From positions 1 to 11,775 of the forward strand of contig SLCP01000204.1 in NCBI GenBank assembly GCA_007125735.1: a stretch of DNA of 11,775 nucleotides, given 5' to 3'. The translations under genes were made by a program, and so were the position numbers. This stretch comes from Coriobacteriia bacterium (GTDB taxonomy: Bacteria; Actinomycetota; Coriobacteriia; Anaerosomatales; SLCP01). The notes below the pieces were generated by a model that saw nothing but the letters and a program-made list of their open reading frames with translations, was not told the origin of the DNA and did no database searches. How positions within the stretch are numbered: position 1 is the stretch's first letter; each line of letters starts with the position of its first letter. This document shows, in pieces, positions 5,907 through 11,775 of the stretch.

Positions 5907-8630
5907 TCACGCACCGGTAGGGGGCACAAGCTTCGCCGTCTTGAGTTCCGCGGAGAGGAAGTCTCCGATGATCTCGTCCGCAACCGACCACCCGGCATCC
6001 TGGATCGCTCTGACGAACGACTTGCCGTTGTAGAAGAACTCCTTGAAGAAGTTGTATGCGACGAAGATCGCCCACCCCCTGGCCTTGGTGCTGAGGGGCA
6101 GCTTCGCGAAGTTGTCTGGGCTGACGAGCGTGCCTTCGACGACCTTGGCGAACTCCTTCAACTGGATGTAGAGCCACTGCTGGGGTGTCTTGCCGTCCTG
6201 GTAGGCGTGGATCGTCGAGATGAGCATCGCTCTGAGATACTTGGCCGCGAACGCCCCATACGGGCCGGTGTAGTACTTGACGACCACTCCGAACGCGATC
6301 TTGCCCGCCCAGTCCGCCCAGTCGAGAACCGTGTAGATGCGGTTCGCCCACGCTTCGACCGACTTGTAGCCTTGGGCGCCCTCGGCCAAGATGAGCTCCG
6401 CCGAGATGTGCCATATGCGCATCCGAAGCTCGGCCAGGCCTTCTGGTCCGAGGACCTTGCCGTGGCGTTCCAGGATGTCGAAGAGCCTGTCCTGGTGGCT
6501 CGTGGGTGTGAACTCGATGATGATCTTGCGGCAGCGGTCGTACTCGACCTGCCATGCCTCGCTTCCCGGAGCGTTCGCGGGCGTGTCGAGCGTGAGGCGA
6601 AGGTCGTAGCTCCAGATGTCGACCGGGTGCCCGGGCACGGACACGTGAGCTCTCAGCGGGAGCGTGGTCGTCTTTCCGGGGACGACCTCCTCGGTCATGA
6701 ACCGGTAGACGCCGCTCGGACCTCTGCCGATGTCGCGCACCTCGACCAGGTGCGGGTCGATCTTGGCGAACTCCCACGCGTTGCGTGCGGGCGAGCCGGG
6801 TTCGTCGGCAGGCTCGATCGCCAGGTCGCGCACGAGCGTGTCGTCGGCGACGATCATGGCGGTCTCAGGATCGGCGACGAACGCCTGGAAGCCGAGGTCG
6901 CTCGGAGTCGCTGAGCCGTCGGCGGCGATGTGGAGGGAGCCGTCGCGCGCGATGGGACCGGTCTCCGCGAAGAGCCCCTCGCGTGCCGAGCCGATGAGGA
7001 TCGACCGCTGGAGGTCGTCGAACCCCTCGGCCTGAGCGGTGATCTCGAGCCTGGAGAACGTGCGGTGGTTGCGGGGGTTCACTTCGGCGGGCGGGCGCTC
7101 GGTCAGGAGGATAGTGGTCTGCGCAGGGCCGGTGTCCTTCTCTGCCAGGTCGCCGAGAGGAGTCGAGCCCGACGCCCAGGAGTAGGTGATGTGCCACTGG
7201 AGACCGGCATCGTGGACGACGCGGGCGAGAAGCTCGAAGGTCTTCCCGCATCCTTGTGCGAACACCAGCTCGTCGGGGACTATCTCGAGCTCGGGCATCG
7301 TCTGGCAGGGGACGATGGCGGTTGCGACAGGGCCTTCGTCGCCGACCGTGGCGCTCAGGGAGACGGGAACCTCCGAGGGAGCGGTCATGTGGCGGTCGGG
7401 CCGCGGGGTGCGGGCTGCGACGCTTACTGCGCGAGCACCGTCGCTCCATACGACCGGCTCGCTCACCTCGCCCCACTCGCCCCGGGGAGTGAAGGTGATC
7501 GAGTCGCGAACCTGCTCGAGCGTGACCGCCGGGTCCGCCTCGGCGCTCGGTGAAAGCGTGACGTCGGCGATGAGCGTGACGGTGTCGCGACCGTTAGGCA
7601 CGAGTAGTTTGTCCGCCGGCTCAAGGCGCCAGACGATCCGGCTCTCCATCTCACCCACGAGTTCGACCTGATCGCTCGTTCCCGAACCGGGACCGTTCAC
7701 GTGCACCGCGATCCATGTGGGCGACTGTGCGCCCGGTGTCTGCGAGATGGTGACGCTGAGCGAGCCGAATCCGCGCTCGGCACTTGCCGTGAACCCGTCA
7801 GGCATGACGAGGATGACCTCGCAGTCGGGCGCTGCCTCGTAGGAGCCATCGCCTTTCACGCGCCACACGCTCGCCTCGAGAGCTGCCGGCCGAGCGGGCG
7901 TGACGTCGATCCGTTTCGCCGAGAGCTGCAGGATGTGACCGATGACCTGGTTGGGGTCGGTCGAGCGGTTCCCTCCGCTCGAGCTCGCGCCGGCGGCACC
8001 GGCTGCAGCTCCCGCAGCTGCAGCACCACCGCTGGCGAGCGCTGCCGCCATGGCCGCGGCTGCGGCGGCTACCGCACCGATGCCGCCCACGACCGTGCGC
8101 CAGGTCGGGTCGGGGTCGGGCCACTGCATCGCGAAGAGCGGGTCGATGAAGACGAAGCCGCCCGCTTGCGCCCCGGTCTCGGGGAACACCGTGACGATCT
8201 CGTTGTAGACGATGTTTCGCGTGATACCGAGGCTCTGGTTGCTCTGGTAGCGGACGGCGTAGAGCCCTGGGTCCTCGAGCTCGACGACGGAGTAGACCTT
8301 GAGCACGCGGAACCCGGGCTCGTCCCGCGCGGCTTCGATCGCAGCGGCGATCTCCTCGGGCGGATGGTGATAGGTGCCCACGGGAGCGTGGAAGTAGACG
8401 AGAGCGCTATCCGCGCCGAGTGCGAACTCGACGATCGGTTCTGTCCCGGGCAGGAACGGTCCGAATCCGCCACTATCGCTTCCCGGCTCGACGCGCACGC
8501 CGCCTGACGGCTCCTGCGCGAACGCAGCGATCGGCATCGCGATATTGAGTGCAAGCAGCGTCATGACGCCGAGCGACGACAGGATCGCCCGCCATCGCCG
8601 ATGGTAGCTGCGTCCCCGAATCGCCCTCAC
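5907..8630 (-). CDS. Large exported protein (907 aa) with Ig-like regions and aromatic helical C-terminus, unknown family
   Basis: The frame stays open upstream to 9221, but GTG at 8630 is the likely start. It overlaps the previous stop as GTGA, has CGGAGG 8 bases before it, and is followed at once by a signal sequence (basic residues 2-14, hydrophobic 17-36, AFA before Gln39). Residues 40-175 form a mixed domain. Residues 176-219 are a Gly/Ala-rich stretch that may cross the membrane or act as a flexible spacer. Residues 225-690 are strand-rich and look like several Ig-type sandwiches, roughly 235-315, 325-440 and 445-545, followed by a further strand-rich part. Residues 700-907 change character: helical and rich in Trp, Tyr and Phe (WANRIYTVLDWADWAGK, YNFFKEFFYNGK). 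There is no sortase signal or catalytic motif. If the Gly/Ala stretch crosses the membrane after an uncleaved first helix, the large C-terminal part would be cytoplasmic; otherwise it is outside. I do not recognise the protein. Confidence 0.8.
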   Translation of the reverse strand: MRAIRGRSYHRRWRAILSSLGVMTLLALNIAMPIAAFAQEPSGGVRVEPGSDSGGFGPFLPGTEPIVEFALGADSALVYFHAPVGTYHHPPEEIAAAIEAARDEPGFRVLKVYSVVELEDPGLYAVRYQSNQSLGITRNIVYNEIVTVFPETGAQAGGFVFIDPLFAMQWPDPDPTWRTVVGGIGAVAAAAAAMAAALASGGAAAAGAAAGAAGASSSGGNRSTDPNQVIGHILQLSAKRIDVTPARPAALEASVWRVKGDGSYEAAPDCEVILVMPDGFTASAERGFGSLSVTISQTPGAQSPTWIAVHVNGPGSGTSDQVELVGEMESRIVWRLEPADKLLVPNGRDTVTLIADVTLSPSAEADPAVTLEQVRDSITFTPRGEWGEVSEPVVWSDGARAVSVAARTPRPDRHMTAPSEVPVSLSATVGDEGPVATAIVPCQTMPELEIVPDELVFAQGCGKTFELLARVVHDAGLQWHITYSWASGSTPLGDLAEKDTGPAQTTILLTERPPAEVNPRNHRTFSRLEITAQAEGFDDLQRSILIGSAREGLFAETGPIARDGSLHIAADGSATPSDLGFQAFVADPETAMIVADDTLVRDLAIEPADEPGSPARNAWEFAKIDPHLVEVRDIGRGPSGVYRFMTEEVVPGKTTTLPLRAHVSVPGHPVDIWSYDLRLTLDTPANAPGSEAWQVEYDRCRKIIIEFTPTSHQDRLFDILERHGKVLGPEGLAELRMRIWHISAELILAEGAQGYKSVEAWANRIYTVLDWADWAGKIAFGVVVKYYTGPYGAFAAKYLRAMLISTIHAYQDGKTPQQWLYIQLKEFAKVVEGTLVSPDNFAKLPLSTKARGWAIFVAYNFFKEFFYNGKSFVRAIQDAGWSVADEIIGDFLSAELKTAKLVPPTGA

Positions 8631-9295
8631 TCCGACCGCCTCCGAAAGCTCATGAGTATGGTCTTGCTGGCCACGACGATGACCGAGACGGTACTGATGA
8701 GCGATGGGAGCAGCGAGAGGAATCCGGCGTCGGCCCCGAGCGCGGCGAGCAGTATCGAGCCGGCGTTGTAGAGCTGAAGCACTGCTGTGGCAATCGATCC
8801 GATACCGACGAGTGCCCGGCCGAACCCGCCCCTCTTGCCCACCAGCAGGCCGAGGAGCCCCGTGCCCGAGCCAGTCGAGAAGCGCGCGGCAAGACCCGAG
8901 AGCGCCGCGGGCTGGCCAGAGATCACCGTCACCATCGCGTCGAGCAGTGTCGTGAAGATGAGGGCCAGGGCAGGCTTGCGTATCGAGCGATGAATCAGCC
9001 GGGACGCGACGCCGGTACCGGTAGGCACCCCTGCGTGGCGCACGAACAGGCCGATGTCCGGGCTCTGTCCTGCGACGACCGTCTGCCAGGGGAGTGCAGA
9101 TGCTGCTCCCGCGTACGATGCGGCGGCTTGCGCGGTGCGCACCGCGCCCGCGGCCGGATGGGTGCCAGTTGTGGCCGCCGCAGGCTGCGTTTCTGCCATC
9201 TCGGCCCGTGCACTCCCGCACGAACGGCAGAAGCGCGCCTCCTCATCGATGGGCGTCCCACATGCTGTGCAAAATCGCGCGGCCGACGGAGTCAC
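8627..9295 (-). CDS. Zinc-ribbon membrane protein
   Basis: 222 residues. Residues 7-30 are a zinc ribbon with Cys9, Cys12, Cys23 and Cys26 (FCTACG and FCRSCG, x10 between pairs), nearly the same as in the last gene of the operon. An Ala/Thr-rich linker runs from 31 to 68. The body has hydrophobic segments at about 108-127, 160-186 and 191-214, with Gly-rich stretches (TGSGTGLLGLLVGKRGG) between. The C-terminus is basic (FRRRSE), so it is likely cytoplasmic. The start is odd: GTG at 9295 is the only usable start before the first cysteine, yet it is embedded in a perfect GGAGGTGA and so has no spacer. The stop overlaps the start of the 907-residue gene by 4 bases, a sign of translational coupling and linked function. 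No known family recognised for the membrane part. Confidence 0.82.
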   Translation of the reverse strand: MTPSAARFCTACGTPIDEEARFCRSCGSARAEMAETQPAAATTGTHPAAGAVRTAQAAASYAGAASALPWQTVVAGQSPDIGLFVRHAGVPTGTGVASRLIHRSIRKPALALIFTTLLDAMVTVISGQPAALSGLAARFSTGSGTGLLGLLVGKRGGFGRALVGIGSIATAVLQLYNAGSILLAALGADAGFLSLLPSLISTVSVIVVASKTILMSFRRRSE

Positions 9296-9328
9296 CTCCC
9301 CGGATCTCGCATCGCGTGGTCACTGCGA

Positions 9329-10678
9329 CTAGAACTCATCAGCCCAGGCGATCCCGTCCACGCGGGCCTGGTTGTCTTCCTCGATCACGAAATAGATGAC
9401 CGTTTCGGGTCCTGAGTTCCAGTTCTCCTCGACAACGACCGTCCACGAGGCTGCGTCCTGGTATACATCGACCACCTCGAACGAGTAGAGCGCGTTGCTA
9501 GCCGGGTAGAAGAACCACTCGCCGTCCTCTTGGAAGTAGCGGCTCGCGTACGAGCGCGCCCGATCGACGTCGTCCTGCTGGAGCGACCAGAGCATGTTTC
9601 CTACGGCGTCGACGGCGGTCTCGGCATTGACTGCGGACACGTACTCCGACCCGCTTGTGTCAGGCATCTGGCCGTCCCAGCCGTTTCCCTCGGGCGGTTG
9701 CGCCGGGGGTGGCGTTTCGACCTGAGGCTGCTCGCTCCACGGGTCGGTTCCCGCTCCGTTGCCGAATCCGTCGTCGAAGCCGGTGCCGACCGACTCCCAG
9801 CCATCTGCGCCCTCGAACGCCGCGCGTGCGAACACGATCCCGCCGATCGTCGAGCCCACGATGTTGAGCACCAGCGCGCCCACCACGACCGCGATCGCGG
9901 CACCCTTGCCCGCGGCGACCGGCACGCCACGGGCGGCCACATCAGCGCTGCGCACGACCTGTGTCTTAGCCGCCTTGTCGCCGAGGCGGCGGCCATCCTT
10001 GTCCACGAGCACGAGGATGGGTTCGATGAGGCTGCCGATCGCCGGGATGAGGCCGAGCGCCCACATCACGATCTGGCGCACGATCGCGGGTCCGGCTTTG
10101 GCGGGGACACCGGTCTCGGCGGAGACGACCACAAGTCCGGTGAGCCGCTTTCCGAAACCCGCACCGCCGGCGGCGTCACGCGCGATTAGGTAGCCGAGCA
10201 TCCACAGGGCTCCAAGAGCGGAGACGAGCAGGCCGGCGATAGAGACCTCATCGCGCGCCCCGCCTGCCATCACGAGCAGCGTGCCCAGAGGCAGAAGCGT
10301 GGCTGCGACGATGCTGTCGGCGATGTAGGCGAGCAGGCGTCCGCCGAGGGGAGCCTTGGCGTAGGCCGCGCCGCTGGCGACAGCCGGTGCGGCCGTGGGC
10401 ATCGGCGTCGTGGGCTGTGCGGGAGGAGCAGGCGGAGCGGGTGGCGATGGAGCCGCGGAGGGCTGGCTCGGGGACTGCACTGGTGGCGGTGCGGGCGCGT
10501 GTGGGGCAGCTGGAGGCGCAGGTGGCTGCACCGGTGGAGGCACGGGCGCAGCTGGTGGTGAGGGGTCCTGAGCGGGTGGCTTTGGGGGCTCGGGAGGTGC
10601 TGCAGCCAGGCTCGCGCCACACATCGGGCAGAACGTGCTTCCGTCGGGCACTTGCGCGCCGCACTGCGGACAGAACAT
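9329..10678 (-). CDS. Zinc-ribbon, RDD-family membrane protein with extracytoplasmic C-terminal domain
   Basis: 449 residues, ATG at 10678 with AAGGGGG 6 bases upstream. Domains in order: zinc ribbon (Cys3, Cys6, Cys17, Cys20; FCPQCG and FCPMCG); a long Pro/Ala linker at 25-100; an RDD membrane domain at about 110-245 with the naming residues visible in GGRLLAYIADS (Arg114, Asp121) and DGRRLGDK (Asp234), plus GFGKRLTGL; another hydrophobic helix at 259-285; an acidic Gly/Pro-rich spacer at 290-343; and an alpha/beta domain at 345-449 that looks NTF2-like or DUF4878-like (helices, then YSFEVVDVYQ and SWTVVVEENW strands). RDD proteins are poorly understood; some have been linked to ion or compatible-solute transport. 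The C-terminal domain should be outside the cell if the last helix runs in-to-out. It sits between the Lgt-like gene and the other zinc-ribbon genes. Confidence 0.88.
   Translation of the reverse strand: MFCPQCGAQVPDGSTFCPMCGASLAAAPPEPPKPPAQDPSPPAAPVPPPVQPPAPPAAPHAPAPPPVQSPSQPSAAPSPPAPPAPPAQPTTPMPTAAPAVASGAAYAKAPLGGRLLAYIADSIVAATLLPLGTLLVMAGGARDEVSIAGLLVSALGALWMLGYLIARDAAGGAGFGKRLTGLVVVSAETGVPAKAGPAIVRQIVMWALGLIPAIGSLIEPILVLVDKDGRRLGDKAAKTQVVRSADVAARGVPVAAGKGAAIAVVVGALVLNIVGSTIGGIVFARAAFEGADGWESVGTGFDDGFGNGAGTDPWSEQPQVETPPPAQPPEGNGWDGQMPDTSGSEYVSAVNAETAVDAVGNMLWSLQQDDVDRARSYASRYFQEDGEWFFYPASNALYSFEVVDVYQDAASWTVVVEENWNSGPETVIYFVIEEDNQARVDGIAWADEF
10385..10597 (-). repeat. Proline/alanine-rich low-complexity linker
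   Basis: This encodes residues 28-98 of the RDD protein, dominated by Pro and Ala with scattered Gln and Ser. At DNA level it is a run of degenerate CCN and GCN codons. It is a spacer between the zinc ribbon and the membrane domain and is prone to length variation. Confidence 0.7.
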
Positions 10679-10727
10679 CTGAGACCCCCTTGTCGGTTCG
10701 TGCCGTAGGCGCTGCCACTCTAGATGA

Positions 10728-10756
10728 ACTATCGGTCACCAGTTGGTGTCGGACAA
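10728..10756 (-). promoter_or_regulatory. Possible internal promoter for the zinc-ribbon genes
   Basis: On the minus strand TTGTCC (10756-10751) and GATAGT (10733-10728) are 17 bases apart, each matching 4 of 6 consensus positions. It overlaps the end of the Lgt-like gene and lies 49 bases before the RDD-protein start, so that gene and those after it could be expressed apart from the upstream genes. Confidence 0.35.
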
Positions 10757-11623
10757 GACTCCATCGGACGGATCGGCTTGCGATGGTGACGCGTCGTGGG
10801 CTGGGCTTCTCCCGCCACTGCGCAACCGTCCAACGAGCAGCGCCAGGAGTGCACAGATAACCAGCAGGTAGAACACGGGATAGAACCACTCAGGCGCGGT
10901 GATCACCGGCTGGCGGACGCGCAGGAGACCGTTGCCGAGTCGGAACAACGTGAAGCCGAGGGCGAACGCGAGGAATGGAATGCCGCTTGCCACATGCGAA
11001 CTTCGTGAGAGCCAGAGCGCCAGGGCCGCGAGCAGTACCGCTGCCAACAGCTCGTAGAGCTGGGTCGGATGCACCGGCTCGACGTGCCCGAACGCCGCAA
11101 GGATGCCGGTGCGACCTTCGATGAACTGGTAGGTCCACGCCTGGCTACCCGGCGGGTACGTCACCGCCCACGGCTGGTCGCTCGGGACGCCGAAGCAACA
11201 CCCGCGCAGGAAGCAGCCGATTCGCATCAGCACCACCCCGAGGGCGAGCCCGGGGACTGCACTGTCTGCGAGCCTCCAAACCGGCAAGCGCCACATGCGA
11301 GCGAGGACCACCGCTACGATGCTCGCCGCCGCGAGTCCGCCGTAGAGCGAGAATCCCTGGAAGCTCGCGCGCCAGATGCGTGTGGGGTCCTCGGCGTAGA
11401 AGGCACCGGCGATCACGAGGTCGAACGCGCGCGCGCCGACGATGCCCCCCACCAGTGCGATGCCGTATACCGTCGCCACGCGGCGCCACGGAAGGCGCCG
11501 GTGCGCGGCGAACGCCACGGCGAGAGCGAGCCCTGCAACCCATGCGAGCGTGTAGAAGGTACTGTACGCGCCGAACACGACCTCGCTGCCGCCGAACTCG
11601 AACCTCAGTAGTACGGGGCTCAT
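10736..11623 (-). CDS. Lgt-family protein (prolipoprotein diacylglyceryl transferase paralogue)
   Basis: 295 residues with about seven hydrophobic segments, typical Lgt length and topology. Lgt moves a diacylglyceryl group from phosphatidylglycerol to the lipobox cysteine of prolipoproteins. Family marks are GARAFDLV (63-70), FSLYGGLAA (91-99), RIGCFLRGCCFG (134-145) and HPTQLYELL (185-193). Several canonical residues differ: the HGG histidine is Tyr94, and the R-x-GNF-x-N-x-E signature has become RIGCF followed by RGCCFG, adding three cysteines. This GCC-x-G form occurs in divergent Lgt-like proteins, so this may not be the cell's main Lgt, and I leave the symbol blank. The ATG overlaps the upstream stop as ATGA with no clear ribosome binding site, pointing to coupling. 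The tail after 266 is polar. No lipobox protein is visible in this window. Confidence 0.85.
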   Translation of the reverse strand: MSPVLLRFEFGGSEVVFGAYSTFYTLAWVAGLALAVAFAAHRRLPWRRVATVYGIALVGGIVGARAFDLVIAGAFYAEDPTRIWRASFQGFSLYGGLAAASIVAVVLARMWRLPVWRLADSAVPGLALGVVLMRIGCFLRGCCFGVPSDQPWAVTYPPGSQAWTYQFIEGRTGILAAFGHVEPVHPTQLYELLAAVLLAALALWLSRSSHVASGIPFLAFALGFTLFRLGNGLLRVRQPVITAPEWFYPVFYLLVICALLALLVGRLRSGGRSPAHDASPSQADPSDGVLSDTNW

Positions 11624-11775
11624 TCGACCGGCTTGCTGGCGGTGAAGACGGCGGTCATCTTCCAGCCCGACCCGCTGGCGCCGGTGGTCCCCTCCATCGA
11701 GAGTGTCTGACCGTCACGGCTGACCGTGGCGTTCATCCGGTTGAAGCTGCCACCCGTCGGCTCGAATGTGACCTC
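11620..11775 (-). CDS. C-terminal end of an unidentified gene (partial)
   Basis: The last 51 residues of a protein entering from the right edge; its start lies outside the window. It runs from EVTFEPTGGSF to TASKPVE. Alternating polar and hydrophobic residues (NATVSRDGQTLSMEG, GWKMTAVFTA) suggest beta strands, as in a secreted or periplasmic sandwich domain. The stop overlaps the Lgt-like start by 4 bases (11620-11623), so it belongs to the same operon. No family assigned. Confidence 0.7.
   Translation of the reverse strand, partial: EVTFEPTGGSFNRMNATVSRDGQTLSMEGTTGASGSGWKMTAVFTASKPVE

Noticed and set aside
5703..6914. 403-codon open frame on the plus strand
   Set aside because: It is antisense to the 907-residue gene, with biased Arg/Val/Asp-rich composition and no domain pattern: a GC-rich shadow.
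7239..7253. GCGKT in the 907-residue protein as a P-loop
   Set aside because: The Walker A form needs Gly four residues before GKT. That position is Phe, and the surroundings are beta-sandwich, not a nucleotide-binding fold.
8631..9221. 197-codon upstream extension of the 907-residue protein's frame
   Set aside because: It overlaps the zinc-ribbon membrane gene in another frame and reads as Arg/Gly/His-rich low-quality protein. The GTG at 8630 has a ribosome binding site and leads directly into a signal sequence.

Overview
The window is GC-rich, with G or C at most third codon positions, frequent GTG starts and strong GGAGG-type ribosome binding sites. Together with the gene content (mgtE, uppP, an Lgt-family enzyme, zinc-ribbon membrane proteins) this suggests a high-GC Gram-positive such as an actinobacterium, perhaps Coriobacteriia-like. 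The taxonomic guess is an inference from style, not from a marker gene. I see no rRNA, tRNA, CRISPR array, insertion sequence, integrase or phage gene; it reads as ordinary chromosome.

Layout. (1) At 75-662 a small secreted protein with a glycine-rich, collagen-like tail is encoded on the minus strand, followed by an 11-bp hairpin at 20-58. (2) A plus-strand block runs from 859 to 5233: a GNAT acetyltransferase, a small membrane protein whose histidine spacing predicts a di-heme cytochrome b, the magnesium channel MgtE, the undecaprenyl-diphosphatase UppP, and a two-helix membrane protein with a PH-like cytoplasmic domain. Each major unit has its own promoter-like element. (3) A minus-strand block runs from the right edge down to 5230: the end of an unidentified gene, an Lgt-family paralogue, a zinc-ribbon/RDD membrane protein, a zinc-ribbon membrane protein, a 907-residue exported protein with Ig-like regions, and a zinc-ribbon/PH-like protein. 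Two 4-base stop/start overlaps and gaps of 33 to 57 bases suggest one transcription unit, perhaps with an internal promoter at 10728-10756. The two blocks converge and share a CTAG palindrome as both stop codons.

The most interesting part is the minus-strand block. Three proteins start with the same zinc-ribbon spacing (CxxC-x10-CxxC) on three unrelated bodies, and they flank a large exported protein that I do not recognise. Co-expression suggests an envelope-associated assembly, but its function cannot be read from sequence. The second point is the mgtE leader, about 170 bases long. It holds a sigma70-type promoter, segments resembling the M-box magnesium riboswitch, and a well-initiated 43-codon upstream ORF that overlaps the mgtE start. 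These last two are partly competing explanations. UppP (lipid carrier recycling) and the Lgt-like enzyme also touch envelope biogenesis, but nothing here ties them into one pathway.
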